Source of the DNA: Candidatus Uhrbacteria bacterium RIFOXYC2_FULL_47_19
GTDB taxonomy: Bacteria; Patescibacteriota; Patescibacteriia; SG8-24
Assembly (NCBI GenBank): GCA_001791745.1
Contig: MGFG01000010.1
Coordinates: 69,573-104,174, forward strand
Length of the DNA stretch: 34,602 nucleotides
Direction: 5' to 3'
The stretch's first letter is position 1. The number at the start of each line of letters is the position of its first letter. Below, in pieces: positions 15,667 to 24,829 of the stretch. The position numbers were made by a program, and so were the translations under genes. The notes under the pieces were generated by a model, which saw only the letters and a list, made by a program, of their open reading frames with translations, made no database searches and had not been told where the DNA came from.

Positions 15667-15711
15667 AAACTTCTATCAAAAAATACTTTTAGACAACTTG
15701 ATAGCCCTAAT

Positions 15712-16989
15712 CTATAACGACTCGTACTCTCGCATGGTTAGCTGCGAATTGATCTGATTGACGATCTCAATCACTACAGACACAACGATTAGTAGACTTG
15801 TTCCACCGATAGCCATGGCCTGAGTACCGAGCGATTGCTGCATAACAATCGGTAGAATGGCAATGGCCGCCAAAAAGAAGGCACCAGCCGGCATAATCCG
15901 ATTGATGGTGCGTTGGATAAATTCGGCCGTCGGGCGTCCTGGACGAATTCCTGGAACATAACCACCTTGCTTTTGTAGATTCTCTGCAACCCGGTCAGGA
16001 TGAAAAATTACCGCCGTGTAGAAATAAGTAAATCCAAACACGAAGACAAAATAGAGAATGCCGTAGATCAACTGATTTTGAAACAGTTCAATGGTCTTCT
16101 GTGCAACCAACGCCAACCATTGAGTCTTAGCGTGCACAAAAAACTGACCGATCATTGGAGGCAATAAAATAATCGATATGGCGAAAATGATCGGGATAAC
16201 TCCAGCCATGTTGACTCGAAGCGGCAAAAAAGTCTCGGCACCGCCATAAGACCGATTGCCTCGCATCCTCTTAGCATAGACAACTGGAATGTTCCTCTGA
16301 CCCTCAGAAATCAAAACGACTCCGGCGATGGTGGCCAAAGCAATGGCAACATAAGCCACCCAAACTACGACTTGAGATGAATCATAAGTAACTAACGCCT
16401 GCTGAAGAGTGGTCGGCATACCAGAAATAATGCCAGCAAAAATCATGATAGATATACCATTGCCGATCTTTCGCTCCGAAATCAGCTCACCGATCCACAT
16501 CAAAAACACAGTGCCAGTGGTCATGGTAATAGCCATCATGGCCATTTGGAACAATGTTACACTCGGGGCGATGATACCATTACCGGTCTGACGTAGAAGT
16601 GAAATCATGGCATAGCCCTGCAACAATGCTAGTGGCACTGTCAGCAAGCGAGTGTACTGATTAATCTTCTCCTGTCCAGACTGACCTTCCTTCTGCATCT
16701 CTTCAAGACGCGGAACGATCATTGCTAACAATTGAAAAATAATCGAGGCAGTGATGTAGGGTCCAACTCCCAAGGCTACAATGGAGAACGACTCCATAGT
16801 TCCTCCAGAAAAGACATTAAACATGCCGAGAACCTGATTCTGATCGAAAAAGTCCTTTAGAGCGACCGTATCCACTCCGGGTATCGGGATATGGGCCGCG
16901 ACCCTAAAAATGACCAACATCAGGAGGACAAAAAGGACGCTGTAACGCAGGTCCGTCGTCTTCCATATTTGCCGCAGAATCTTCAGCAT
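15712..16989 (-). CDS. secY: Protein translocase subunit SecY
   Basis: The pore-forming subunit of the SecYEG translocon in the cytoplasmic membrane. The 425-residue protein has ten predicted membrane helices, an N-terminus typical of the family (RYSVLFVLLMLVIFRVAAHIPIPG), a plug region GGTMESFSIVALGVGPYI, and the conserved cytosolic loop RMRGNRSYGGAETFLPLRVN. It is separated from rplO by 120 bases that hold a candidate promoter, so it may be transcribed both with the ribosomal cluster and on its own. Confidence 0.97.
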   Translation of the reverse strand: MLKILRQIWKTTDLRYSVLFVLLMLVIFRVAAHIPIPGVDTVALKDFFDQNQVLGMFNVFSGGTMESFSIVALGVGPYITASIIFQLLAMIVPRLEEMQKEGQSGQEKINQYTRLLTVPLALLQGYAMISLLRQTGNGIIAPSVTLFQMAMMAITMTTGTVFLMWIGELISERKIGNGISIMIFAGIISGMPTTLQQALVTYDSSQVVVWVAYVAIALATIAGVVLISEGQRNIPVVYAKRMRGNRSYGGAETFLPLRVNMAGVIPIIFAISIILLPPMIGQFFVHAKTQWLALVAQKTIELFQNQLIYGILYFVFVFGFTYFYTAVIFHPDRVAENLQKQGGYVPGIRPGRPTAEFIQRTINRIMPAGAFFLAAIAILPIVMQQSLGTQAMAIGGTSLLIVVSVVIEIVNQINSQLTMREYESL

Positions 16990-17064
16990 ACAGTGGTTAC
17001 AAATTGATTTACCATTATCCCTGACTGAGACCCGTTTTACGGACTGAAATCAGTGATAGCCAAT

Positions 17065-17094
17065 ATGATAGCACGTAGTCGTATTCGCAGTGAA
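17065..17094 (-). promoter_or_regulatory. Candidate internal promoter for secY
   Basis: On the minus strand, TTCACT (plus 17089-17094), an 18-bp spacer and TATCAT (plus 17065-17070) preceded by TGC (extended -10). A palindrome ACTGATTTCAGT lies downstream in the leader. Confidence 0.5.
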
Positions 17095-17109
17095 CGAAAA
17101 AATCAAGAG

Positions 17110-17550
17110 TTATTTGATCTTTCCGCCAGCCTCTTCGATAGCCTTTCGAACACTGGCCGTTAACAAACAGCCAGAGACATGTATTTTCTTTTTAATCTCT
17201 CCACCACCAACGATTTTAACTCCGTTACGATGACTAGAAACCAATCCCTTCTTCGCTACGGAAGCTGGAGTTACACTCTCGCCAACCGCAAAAGCCTTAG
17301 CCAAATCACCTAACTTAACACGAGCAGGCTTCGCCTTCAGACTCTTAAAGCCACGTAATTTTGGAGTGGCCAACATAATCTGACGAAAACCGCGCAACTT
17401 GCGACGGTTGCGTCCACCGGTCCGAGCAGCCTGTCCTTTGGTGCCGCGTCCAGCGGTCGTACCCTTTCCAGAGGCGTTACCACGACCGACCCGCTTAGAC
17501 TTGGTCCGCGAACCGACAGCAGACTTTAAATTGTGCATCTCGAGTGCCAT
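17110..17550 (-). CDS. rplO: 50S ribosomal protein L15
   Basis: A 23S rRNA-binding protein of the large subunit. The 146-residue protein has the basic Gly-rich N-terminal extension (KRVGRGNASGKGTTAGRGTKG) and the C-terminal GGGEI/KKIHVSG-type domain of L15. AAGGA precedes the ATG. It directly follows rpsE by 12 bases; rpmD (L30), which usually lies between them, is absent. Confidence 0.96.
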   Translation of the reverse strand: MALEMHNLKSAVGSRTKSKRVGRGNASGKGTTAGRGTKGQAARTGGRNRRKLRGFRQIMLATPKLRGFKSLKAKPARVKLGDLAKAFAVGESVTPASVAKKGLVSSHRNGVKIVGGGEIKKKIHVSGCLLTASVRKAIEEAGGKIK

Positions 17551-17562
17551 ATATTCCTTTCT

Positions 17563-18198
17563 TTACTCAGCCTCTTCAACCTGACTCTCGACGGTCGGGA
17601 CGACGCCTTGCTCCAGCTTAGACTTTTTTGCCGAATTTGGACGCTCCTTAATGGTCTTAATACTGCTTAGAGCAGCCATGGTTGCCTTGGCGTTGTTGAT
17701 CTTGTTGTTCGAACCGAGAATCTTAGCTACTACATTCGGTACCCCGGCCAACTCTAATACCACACGAACCGCACCACCAGCTTTGACACCAGTACCTTCT
17801 GGAGCTGGTTTGATAATCACCTGAGCGGCTGCGAACTTACGACGAATCTCGTACGGTATTGTCTCATTAACAAAAGGCACTGTAATCATCACCTTCTTGG
17901 CTTTATTGGTGGCCTTGCTAACAGCCTGCTGTACATCCAAACCCTTAGCCACACCATAACCAACGCGCCCCTTGCGATCCCCTAGCACAACACAAGCTCG
18001 AAAACGCATGCGCTTACCACCCTTAGTGACACGGGTTACCCGAGCCAATTCCAAGATGCGAGAATCAAACTCTCCTTTTTCTTCTGACCGACGATTGCGT
18101 GGCGGACGACCTCCACTAGGTCTACCCCCACGTCCAGCTGGGCTACCCGGCCTCTGCTGGCCTTCGCTCGGTGCGTTGTTCTGCTGCTTATTATCCAT
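17563..18198 (-). CDS. rpsE: 30S ribosomal protein S5
   Basis: A small-subunit protein at the mRNA entry and decoding region. The 211-residue protein starts with an unusually long Gly/Arg/Pro-rich segment of about 45 residues (SPAGRGGRPSGGRPPRNRRS), followed by the double-stranded-RNA-binding fold (RVTKGGKRMRFRACVVLGD) and the C-terminal domain (VPNVVAKILGSNN). An acidic tail of about 25 residues follows. ATG 18198 is chosen; TTG 18207 would add three residues. Confidence 0.95.
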   Translation of the reverse strand: MDNKQQNNAPSEGQQRPGSPAGRGGRPSGGRPPRNRRSEEKGEFDSRILELARVTRVTKGGKRMRFRACVVLGDRKGRVGYGVAKGLDVQQAVSKATNKAKKVMITVPFVNETIPYEIRRKFAAAQVIIKPAPEGTGVKAGGAVRVVLELAGVPNVVAKILGSNNKINNAKATMAALSSIKTIKERPNSAKKSKLEQGVVPTVESQVEEAE

Positions 18199-18209
18199 AA
18201 TGTCCAACG

Positions 18210-18593
18210 TTAAAACGAAAGGCCGTTATCTCGAGCACCTTGAGCCAGAGCGGCGACCCTGCCAGCGAAAGAAAATCCGCCACGATCGAACACCACCGAC
18301 TTAATTCCGGCCTTGACTGCCCTCTCCGCTAGAAGCTTACCGATCGCGTAAGCTGCCGCTGTCTTACCTTTGCGCCCCCCTTCGTCCTCAACAATCTTGA
18401 GGTCAATGCCGTGCTCATCCGCAGATATCAAAGTACGGCCAGATACATCGTCGATCAACTGGGCATAAATATGTTTGAGACTCCTAAAGACCGCCAATCG
18501 TGGGCGTTCGGCCGTGCCAGAAACCTTGGCTCGGATGCGACGGTGGCGGCTAATACGGGCCTGCCTCTTCTTTGCTACTTTAATGTCTGCCAT
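18210..18593 (-). CDS. rplR: 50S ribosomal protein L18
   Basis: A 5S rRNA-binding protein. The 127-residue protein matches L18 in [29 protein letters not shown], and [18 protein letters not shown]. Start context CATATG without a Shine-Dalgarno sequence. It lies between rplF and rpsE as in the canonical spc operon. Confidence 0.95.
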   Translation of the reverse strand: MADIKVAKKRQARISRHRRIRAKVSGTAERPRLAVFRSLKHIYAQLIDDVSGRTLISADEHGIDLKIVEDEGGRKGKTAAAYAIGKLLAERAVKAGIKSVVFDRGGFSFAGRVAALAQGARDNGLSF

Positions 18594-18613
18594 ATGTCTC
18601 TTTAGCTCCTTAG

Positions 18614-19153
18614 CTAAGATTTCGAGGTCTTACCGGCCTTGCGCTGGATCGTCTCCTCGAGATACTTGATACCCTTACCTTTATATGGCTCGGGCTTCCT
18701 AACACGACGTATCTGCGCAGCGGTTTCCCCAACGAACTGCTTATCAATACCGGATACAGTAATCAAGTTTTTCTCTACCGTTATGTTGATACCATCAGGT
18801 ATAGGAAAATTGACCTCATGGGAAAAGCCCATATCCAGCTTCAGTATCTTGCCCTGAAGTGCAACCTTATAGCCAATACCATTCACCTCCAACTTTCTCT
18901 CGAAACCTGTAGTCACGCCGGTAATCATATTACCGATAAGACGAACAAACAGACCCCAGAGCGCTCGATCACTCACGTTAGTCTCGTCTTCGACTTTGAC
19001 GGTAATCAAACCATCAACCAAAGACACCTCCACGTGTGGGTGAATATCTAAATCAAGCGTACCTTTTGGACCCTTGACGATCACCTTCCGGTCGTCGATT
19101 TTTACCTCTACACCGGACGGGATCGAGATTGGTTTTTTTCCGATTCTGGACAT
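18614..19153 (-). CDS. rplF: 50S ribosomal protein L6
   Basis: A large-subunit protein near the factor-binding site. The 179 residues form two L6 repeats; [17 protein letters not shown] at the start and [16 protein letters not shown] near the end are diagnostic. The frame continues upstream to 19210 only because it overlaps the end of rpsH; ATG 19153 is the real start. Confidence 0.96.
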   Translation of the reverse strand: MSRIGKKPISIPSGVEVKIDDRKVIVKGPKGTLDLDIHPHVEVSLVDGLITVKVEDETNVSDRALWGLFVRLIGNMITGVTTGFERKLEVNGIGYKVALQGKILKLDMGFSHEVNFPIPDGINITVEKNLITVSGIDKQFVGETAAQIRRVRKPEPYKGKGIKYLEETIQRKAGKTSKS

Positions 19154-19181
19154 AAACTTTTCGTCACTACTGCTCCGTTCC

Positions 19182-19571
19182 TTAGAAGATCTCGCACAAC
19201 ACCTCACCACCGAGCTTTCGCTTTCTAGCTTCTCGATTGGTCATGATGCCTTGTGAGGTAGATACGATGGCGATGCCGTGGTTCGACCTAACCTGCGGCA
19301 AAAATCTGTACCCGGAGTAGGACCTGCGTCCTGGCCGAGAAACCCGTCTGATACTAGTAATGGCCGAACCATCCTGATCATACCGAAGAGAAAGACGAAT
19401 TTCACCAAATCCAGCGTCCACTTTTTCGATACTAGAAACGTACCCCTCTGTTGCGAGGATCTTGGCGATTGCGTATTTCATGTTCGAGTACGGAACGCGC
19501 ACCTCGGTCTTTTTGACCTTGTAAGCGTTACGTATTCTCGTGAGCATGTCTGAGATTGGATCTGTAATCAT
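19182..19571 (-). CDS. rpsH: 30S ribosomal protein S8
   Basis: A primary 16S rRNA-binding protein and, in E. coli, the translational regulator of the spc operon. The 129-residue protein has DPISDMLTRIRNA at the N-terminus and the C-terminal GIAIVSTSQGIMTNREARKRKLGGE. ATG 19571 fits the family length; the upstream in-frame start at 19595 would overlap rpsZ. Confidence 0.96.
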   Translation of the reverse strand: MITDPISDMLTRIRNAYKVKKTEVRVPYSNMKYAIAKILATEGYVSSIEKVDAGFGEIRLSLRYDQDGSAITSIRRVSRPGRRSYSGYRFLPQVRSNHGIAIVSTSQGIMTNREARKRKLGGEVLCEIF

Positions 19572-19588
19572 AGTCTTGCGTCCAATTC

Positions 19589-19774
19589 TTACCAAGATGC
19601 CTTCCTAATGCCTGGAATTTCACCATTCCTGGCCATCTCGCGAAAGCAGATTCGACAGAGCTTGAAGTCCCTCATGTAGCCATGTTTACGGCCGCACTTC
19701 CAGCAGCGTCTAACTAGCCGAGATGAGAACTTGGGCTCCTTGTTTGACTTTACGATTTGCGCTGTTGTAGCCAT
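19589..19774 (-). CDS. rpsZ: 30S ribosomal protein S14, zinc type
   Basis: The 61-residue short S14 form with an intact zinc ribbon (Cys24-x-x-Cys27 and Cys40-x-x-Cys43), as in Gram-positive bacteria and thermophiles, not the long zinc-free form. It assembles late in the 30S head. Position between L5 and S8 is canonical. Confidence 0.96.
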   Translation of the reverse strand: MATTAQIVKSNKEPKFSSRLVRRCWKCGRKHGYMRDFKLCRICFREMARNGEIPGIRKASW

Positions 19775-19783
19775 AGCTCGCTG

Positions 19784-20338
19784 CTATTTTTGCGTCGACC
19801 GGAATGGGAAACCGACCGTCTTAAATAAGGCCAATCCCCTTTCTCGAGTTCCAGCATTAGTGACCACGGTAATCTCGAGGCCATGTGTTGTTTCGCTGTC
19901 CTCCGGATTAATCTCCGGAAAAGCGATGAACTCACGAAATCCAATCGACATACTGCCATGTGCGTCGACCGACTTAGGTGGCAATCCACGAAAGTCTCGC
20001 ATTCGGGGCATGGTTAGATTGATCAACTTGTCGATGAAGTCGTACATCCGTCGGCCGCGCATAGTAACAGCCATTCCAACCGTATTACCCTCACGAATCT
20101 TGAAACCAGCGATTGACTTACGGGCCAATGTCTTGACCGGCTTCTGACCACTGATCTTAATGAGAGTCTTCTCGACAGCATCAACAAACTTGGAGTCCTT
20201 GATTCCGTGCTTGAGACCAACATTTATGGTCACCTTCACGAACTTGGGCACCGCATTGATGTTGGTCTCGCCCAGTTCCTTCTTTAGTGCGGGCACGACC
20301 TCCTTCTCGTATTTTTCTTGCATTCGTGTTTTCTGCAT
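19784..20338 (-). CDS. rplE: 50S ribosomal protein L5
   Basis: A 5S rRNA-binding protein of the central protuberance. The 184-residue protein includes KVTINVGLKHG, ARKSIAGFKIREGNTVGMAVTMRGRRMYDF (split L5 signatures), and FPEINPEDSETTHGLEITVVTNA. The frame is open upstream to 20488 because it overlaps rplX; ATG 20338 (or 20323) fits the family. Confidence 0.95.
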   Translation of the reverse strand: MQKTRMQEKYEKEVVPALKKELGETNINAVPKFVKVTINVGLKHGIKDSKFVDAVEKTLIKISGQKPVKTLARKSIAGFKIREGNTVGMAVTMRGRRMYDFIDKLINLTMPRMRDFRGLPPKSVDAHGSMSIGFREFIAFPEINPEDSETTHGLEITVVTNAGTRERGLALFKTVGFPFRSTQK

Positions 20339-20342
20339 AGGC

Positions 20343-20666
20343 TCACTCAATTGCTTCCTTGCATTTCTTGCAGATCCGGACCTTCTTAATGCCCTTACCC
20401 TCACTCTCGAGAGTCTGCATGCCGATCCGGGTCGGTTGAGCACACTTCGGGCAGACCAACTGCACGTTGGTGACGTTGAGTGGAGCACTATAAGAAATCT
20501 TCTGCCCCTTCTCGCCCTGTTTACGAACCTTCATGTGCTTAGTCATGGTATTGGCCCCTTCGACCACCACCTTACCTAGGGCTGGAAACGCCTGCATGAC
20601 CTTACCAGTCTTGCCCCGATCCTTGCCCGCCGTGACCTTTACATTGTCCCCTTTCTTTATTCTCAT
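20343..20666 (-). CDS. rplX: 50S ribosomal protein L24, with zinc-knuckle C-terminus
   Basis: An assembly-initiator protein of the 50S subunit. The 107-residue protein has the KOW motif near the N-terminus (KKGDNVKVTAGKDRGKTGKV). Its C-terminal half carries two Cys pairs, Cys72-x-x-Cys75 and Cys99-x-x-Cys102, which could bind zinc; many bacterial L24 proteins lack them. ATG 20666 is chosen; the longer frame to 20825 overlaps rplN. Confidence 0.95.
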   Translation of the reverse strand: MRIKKGDNVKVTAGKDRGKTGKVMQAFPALGKVVVEGANTMTKHMKVRKQGEKGQKISYSAPLNVTNVQLVCPKCAQPTRIGMQTLESEGKGIKKVRICKKCKEAIE

Positions 20667-20679
20667 ATCTTGCGGCGAG

Positions 20680-21051
20680 TTAGACGACCTCTGGAGCCAA
20701 GGAAATAATCTTAGTAAATCCCTTGGCACGCAATTCGCGGGCGATCGGTCCAAAGATGCGAGTACCCTTCGGCTCTTTGTTCTTACGGTCGATGATAACT
20801 GCGGCATTCTCGTCGAATCTGACATAAGATCCGTCGGTTCGCCGTGTCTCCTTCTTAGTACGAACTATAACCGCATGAACAACCTGACTCTTCTTCACTC
20901 CACTATGAGGTACGGCCACCTTAATAACCACAGTGACGACGTCACCTAAACCCGCATAATGCTTTTGATATCCACCCAGAACACGAATCACCTGGAGCTT
21001 TTTTGCACCAGAGTTATCGGCGACTGCTAGCATTGAACGATGTTGCACCAT
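20680..21051 (-). CDS. rplN: 50S ribosomal protein L14
   Basis: A large-subunit protein at the bridge to the 30S subunit and the RsfS binding site. The 123-residue protein is full length, with [20 protein letters not shown], the GDVVTVVIK segment and [23 protein letters not shown]. It starts 4 bases after rpsQ ends. Confidence 0.97.
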   Translation of the reverse strand: MVQHRSMLAVADNSGAKKLQVIRVLGGYQKHYAGLGDVVTVVIKVAVPHSGVKKSQVVHAVIVRTKKETRRTDGSYVRFDENAAVIIDRKNKEPKGTRIFGPIARELRAKGFTKIISLAPEVV

Positions 21052-21055
21052 ATAA

Positions 21056-21316
21056 CTATGCGCTTACCTTACCGATGATTCTCCACTTCTTATCCTTGGA
21101 CATCGGCCTGGTTTCCTCAAAACGGACGGTTTCGCCGACCTTACACTCACCTTTCTCATCGTGCACCTTGAACCGATTCGACCGAATAGACCGTTTGCCA
21201 TACTTAGGATGAACCTTCACTTGGTCAACCCGCACAACTACAGTCTTCTCCATACGGTCCGACACGACCACTCCTTGGAAAATCCTCTTTTGCGTTTTCT
21301 TATTATTCTCTTCCAT
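21056..21316 (-). CDS. rpsQ: 30S ribosomal protein S17
   Basis: A primary 16S rRNA-binding OB-fold protein. The 86-residue protein carries [29 protein letters not shown] and the [16 protein letters not shown]-terminal motif. ATG 21316 is preferred; the upstream frame start at 21343 overlaps rpmC. Confidence 0.96.
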   Translation of the reverse strand: MEENNKKTQKRIFQGVVVSDRMEKTVVVRVDQVKVHPKYGKRSIRSNRFKVHDEKGECKVGETVRFEETRPMSKDKKWRIIGKVSA

Positions 21317-21342
21317 ATCATTTCGGCTTACGCACCGACGCA

Positions 21343-21558
21343 TTAGCGAACGGCCGTTTCACCATTACCGGACAGGGTCCGCTCGTGTCTAACATATAGA
21401 ATGCGAGCGATGTCCTTACGGATCGTACGCAATTCCCGGACCCGAGTGAGCCTCCGACCGACAGCGGCAAACCTATGGTCCTGCAACTGACTTTGTAGTT
21501 CAGCTAGCAGGCGACCTAGTTCGGCGTCGGACTTTTCTTTCAGTTCTTTCATCTTCAT
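21343..21558 (-). CDS. rpmC: 50S ribosomal protein L29
   Basis: A helical-hairpin protein at the peptide exit tunnel, next to the SRP and trigger-factor site. The 71-residue protein has the L29 pattern: KELKEKSDAELGRLLAELQSQLQDHRFAA, then a second helix with VRELRTIRKDIARILYV. Confidence 0.94.
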   Translation of the reverse strand: MKMKELKEKSDAELGRLLAELQSQLQDHRFAAVGRRLTRVRELRTIRKDIARILYVRHERTLSGNGETAVR

Positions 21559-21569
21559 AAGCCGTACTG

Positions 21570-21980
21570 TTATTTGACGATGAACTTGGTGCGCATGGGC
21601 AGCTTGTAACCAGCCAAACGCATGGCTTCTCGAGCCATCTCTTCGGAAATACCGTCCATCTCGAACATGACGGTCCCCGGACGGATGACGGCAACATAAT
21701 GATCAACCGCACCCTTTCCGCTACCCATCGTGTTCTCGTTACCATGGAAAGTAATTGGCTTATCGGGGAAAATGCGAATCCAAATCTTTCCACCACGCTT
21801 AATGTAGCGAGTCATAGCTCGACGAGCAGCCTCAATCTGTCTCGAGGTAACCCAAGCACCGTCCATGGCCTTAAGGCCATAGCCACCGAAACTAACATCA
21901 AGCTTGGTCGTAGCTTTTCGCTTATTGCGTCCGCGACCTTTATGCATTTTCCTAAATTTGACCTTGGATGGCAGCAACAT
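21570..21980 (-). CDS. rplP: 50S ribosomal protein L16
   Basis: A large-subunit protein near the A site and peptidyl-transferase centre. The 136-residue protein starts [17 protein letters not shown] and carries [32 protein letters not shown] and [23 protein letters not shown]. It is full length. Confidence 0.97.
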   Translation of the reverse strand: MLLPSKVKFRKMHKGRGRNKRKATTKLDVSFGGYGLKAMDGAWVTSRQIEAARRAMTRYIKRGGKIWIRIFPDKPITFHGNENTMGSGKGAVDHYVAVIRPGTVMFEMDGISEEMAREAMRLAGYKLPMRTKFIVK

Positions 21981-21992
21981 ATGGTCTCAATT

Positions 21993-22709
21993 TCAGACTT
22001 TTCCTGTTCTCGACACAACTTCGCCGAGCTTTTCTTGTCCAGAAACTTCACCGTTTTTGATGAAGACCTCACCACGGTAAATCCAAACCTTGATACCGAT
22101 CGCACCAAAAATGGTCCGAGCGGTTCCCTGGGCAAAATCAATGTCAGCTCTGAGATTATGTAACGGGATACTACCCCAGGCAAGCTTCTCTTCACGAGCA
22201 ATTTCTGCACCGTTTAGACGTCCTTTAATCATCATCTTGACGCCTTTAGCTCCGGCTTTCTGCACTCGATCCAAATTCAGCTTCATTACATGACGGAAGC
22301 GAACACGTCGCTCAATATCGGCAATCATCGACTGCAATACGATATTGGCCGATAGTGATGGCTTGGTTACCTCGATAATATTGAGGTTTAAGTTTCGCTT
22401 TTGATCATCGGATTTCCCTCGACTGACAATCTTCTTCAAATCAAGCTTCAAAGACTCGACACCAGTTCCACCACGACCAATAACAAAACCTGGCTTGGCG
22501 GTATGAACAGTGACTGTCACTGCTCGTGGAGTACGCTCAATTTCGACCCGATCAACCGATGCTTCTTTTAACTTCTTTTCGAGATAAGATCGAATCTGAA
22601 AATCTTCACGAAGCAAATCTGGCATAGTCCGTCTGGTGCCGAACCACTTCGACCCCCAAGAGTAGATTACGCCGATTCGGAAAATTTTTGGATGAATTTT
22701 CTGACCCAT
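21993..22709 (-). CDS. rpsC: 30S ribosomal protein S3
   Basis: An mRNA-entry-site protein with helicase function together with S4 and S5. The 238-residue protein begins MGQKIHPKIFRIGV and contains the KH domain motif VIGRGGTGVESL at about residue 75 and the C-terminal signature GRLNGAEIAREEKLAWGSIPLHNLRADIDF. It overlaps nothing and lies one base after rplV. Confidence 0.97.
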   Translation of the reverse strand: MGQKIHPKIFRIGVIYSWGSKWFGTRRTMPDLLREDFQIRSYLEKKLKEASVDRVEIERTPRAVTVTVHTAKPGFVIGRGGTGVESLKLDLKKIVSRGKSDDQKRNLNLNIIEVTKPSLSANIVLQSMIADIERRVRFRHVMKLNLDRVQKAGAKGVKMMIKGRLNGAEIAREEKLAWGSIPLHNLRADIDFAQGTARTIFGAIGIKVWIYRGEVFIKNGEVSGQEKLGEVVSRTGKV

Positions 22710-22710
22710 A

Positions 22711-23202
22711 TTATGCTTCGCTTTCGCCCTTCTTAGTTTCCGTCACGTCTTCGGTGGGTTCCGTCGACCTGGCCGACTCAGTCGGCACTTCTTTTGTGGC
22801 CTTGTTTTCGTTCTTTTTGCTGTCCTTCTTAACCACCGCTTTAGTAACGGCCTGAGGCAATCCCTCAGCCAATCTATCACCCAGAATAACTGTAATGTGA
22901 GAGGAACGCTTACGAAGTGGAGTAGCACGACCGAAGGCTCGTGGCATCCAACGATGTAATACCGGTCCACCATCAACAGTGATCGACTTAATGAACAAAC
23001 TTTCACCCTCCATCTTAAAGTTATGTTCGGCGTTGGCCTTGGCTGACATGACTACTTTAAGTACCGGACGAGCGGCAGCCTTCCGAATAAACTTCAATTG
23101 CGCCTCAGCCGATGACACATCCAAACCGCGAACCAAATCCGCGACCAAACGCACCTTCTTTGGCGAAATCCTGATAAACCTGGCTTTTGCTATTACCTCC
23201 AT
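22711..23202 (-). CDS. rplV: 50S ribosomal protein L22, with charged C-terminal tail
   Basis: Lines the peptide exit tunnel. The L22 core covers about residues 1-112 (ARFIRISPKKVRLVADLVRG, ILKVVMSAKANAEHN-like, RAFGRATPLRKRSSHITV). After it comes a Lys/Glu/Thr-rich tail of about 50 residues that is not part of the usual 110-residue protein and is probably disordered. The conserved beta-hairpin that projects into the tunnel is present. Confidence 0.95.
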   Translation of the reverse strand: MEVIAKARFIRISPKKVRLVADLVRGLDVSSAEAQLKFIRKAAARPVLKVVMSAKANAEHNFKMEGESLFIKSITVDGGPVLHRWMPRAFGRATPLRKRSSHITVILGDRLAEGLPQAVTKAVVKKDSKKNENKATKEVPTESARSTEPTEDVTETKKGESEA

Positions 23203-23207
23203 ATGCC

Positions 23208-23534
23208 TTACTTCTTGGTTGTGGAGGCTGCCTTGTTAGCAGTTCTCTCCGCTTCTTGTCGCTTCTGTTCGAGTTCCTTTTGCATCTTACCGCCATGACG
23301 GACGAACTTCCGTGTCGAAGCAAACTCACCTAATTTATGGCCGACCATGTTCTCCACAATTTTAACTGGTACATGCTCTTTACCATTGTGTACGCCAATA
23401 GTGTGACCCACCATAACCGGCGTGACATGTGACCAACGCGACCAGGTTTTTACTACCTTGCCGGGTTCGATCTTTGAGAGCCTGAGAACAAGCTTCTCAT
23501 CTACGATTGGTCCTTTCTTTAAACTGCGTGGCAT
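23208..23534 (-). CDS. rpsS: 30S ribosomal protein S19
   Basis: A 30S-head protein. The core [44 protein letters not shown] and [15 protein letters not shown] is intact within the 108 residues. The last 20 or so residues are a Lys/Glu/Ala-rich extension. Confidence 0.97.
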   Translation of the reverse strand: MPRSLKKGPIVDEKLVLRLSKIEPGKVVKTWSRWSHVTPVMVGHTIGVHNGKEHVPVKIVENMVGHKLGEFASTRKFVRHGGKMQKELEQKRQEAERTANKAASTTKK

Positions 23535-23546
23535 AAATTTGTCCGC

Positions 23547-24392
23547 TTACTTCTTCCGCTTCTTGTTGCGTCGCTGGACAATGAGCTTGTCCGAAGCGAG
23601 CTTAGTCCGACGAGTCTTAACTCCCAAAGCTGGTTTACCCCATGGTGTCTTAGGGTGCTTGAGACCGATCGGATGACGGCCTTCACCACCGCCATGCGGA
23701 TGATCAACTGGATTCATTGCCTTACCACGAACAGTTGGACGAATACCCAAATGTCGTGAACGACCAGCCTTGCCCCAACGGATCAACCGATAGTCTGGAT
23801 TGCTCACCACTCCAACAGTAGCCATGGACAGACGAGAGATCAGACGAATCTCACCTGACGGCATTTTGAGCTGAGCATACTTACCTTCAAGCGCCATGTA
23901 CCGAGCCGATAAACCAGCACCGCGCACCAACTGTCCACCATTTCCAGGAACCAACTCAATGCTATGAACTGTGATACCAACTGGAATCTGCTCGAGTGGC
24001 ATACGATTGCCAGGCTTAATTTCCACTCGATTCATTGAGGAAACGATGACATCACCGACCTTCAATCCTTGAGTAGCAACTACATATCTCTTCTCACCAT
24101 CACGGTAGTGCAATAAAGCTAAACGAGCACCACGGTTTGGATCATATTCAATAGCTGCAACCTTAGCCGGTACATCAAACTTGTCCTGCTTATAATCAAC
24201 CACACGGACGTAGCGTCTGGCACCACCGCCACGATGACGAACAGTGATTCTTCCTTGAGCATTGCGACCGCCAACACTTTTCCGGAAAACCGTAAGCTTC
24301 TTCTCTGGCTCGGTTTTGGTTATGTCGGCGAAAGCATCGACACTAGAAATGCGTCGTCCACTCGTCGTCGGATTGTACTTCTTGATCGGCAT
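23547..24392 (-). CDS. rplB: 50S ribosomal protein L2
   Basis: A conserved 23S rRNA-binding protein required for peptidyl-transferase activity and subunit association. The 281-residue protein is full length. It includes [28 protein letters not shown] at the N-terminal side and the signature [18 protein letters not shown], with the conserved His, near the C-terminus. Confidence 0.97.
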   Translation of the reverse strand: MPIKKYNPTTSGRRISSVDAFADITKTEPEKKLTVFRKSVGGRNAQGRITVRHRGGGARRYVRVVDYKQDKFDVPAKVAAIEYDPNRGARLALLHYRDGEKRYVVATQGLKVGDVIVSSMNRVEIKPGNRMPLEQIPVGITVHSIELVPGNGGQLVRGAGLSARYMALEGKYAQLKMPSGEIRLISRLSMATVGVVSNPDYRLIRWGKAGRSRHLGIRPTVRGKAMNPVDHPHGGGEGRHPIGLKHPKTPWGKPALGVKTRRTKLASDKLIVQRRNKKRKK

Positions 24393-24396
24393 AGAT

Positions 24397-24819
24397 TTAT
24401 GCGCTTTCCGCTAGGCTGATCGAATCGCCTGCCTTCAGAGTAACAATAGCTTTCTTTCGGTCCTTACGCCGACCCTCCTGACGACCACGGCGCACGGCCT
24501 TACCTTTAACATTGAGTATCCGAACTGAAACCGGATTAACTCCGTAAATCACCTTGATGGCTCGCGCCACCTCAACCTTGTTGGTATCACCATCAACAAA
24601 GAAGGCGTATTTACTATTCATCTTTAGTAATTCACCCTTCTCAGTCAGAACTGGACCACAAATGACACGATAAGCGAAACCATCCTCAGAACGAACCGGA
24701 GTTTTCTTGATCTCACCAGCCTGAACCTTATTCGCATCGATCTGAGTCGCAACGTCTTTGGACTTTTTATCGGTCGCCTGGTCAGGCTTCTGGCTGGAGT
24801 TTTTCTTCAAAATTCCCAT
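24397..24819 (-). CDS. rplW: 50S ribosomal protein L23, with N-terminal extension
   Basis: An exit-tunnel-rim protein and docking site for trigger factor and SRP. The L23 core begins around residue 50 ([49 protein letters not shown]) and ends with a Lys/Arg-rich segment. Residues 1-45 are a Lys/Gln/Asp-rich extension not found in the usual protein of about 95-100 residues. Confidence 0.94.
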   Translation of the reverse strand: MGILKKNSSQKPDQATDKKSKDVATQIDANKVQAGEIKKTPVRSEDGFAYRVICGPVLTEKGELLKMNSKYAFFVDGDTNKVEVARAIKVIYGVNPVSVRILNVKGKAVRRGRQEGRRKDRKKAIVTLKAGDSISLAESA

Positions 24820-24829
24820 ATCAGTCAGC

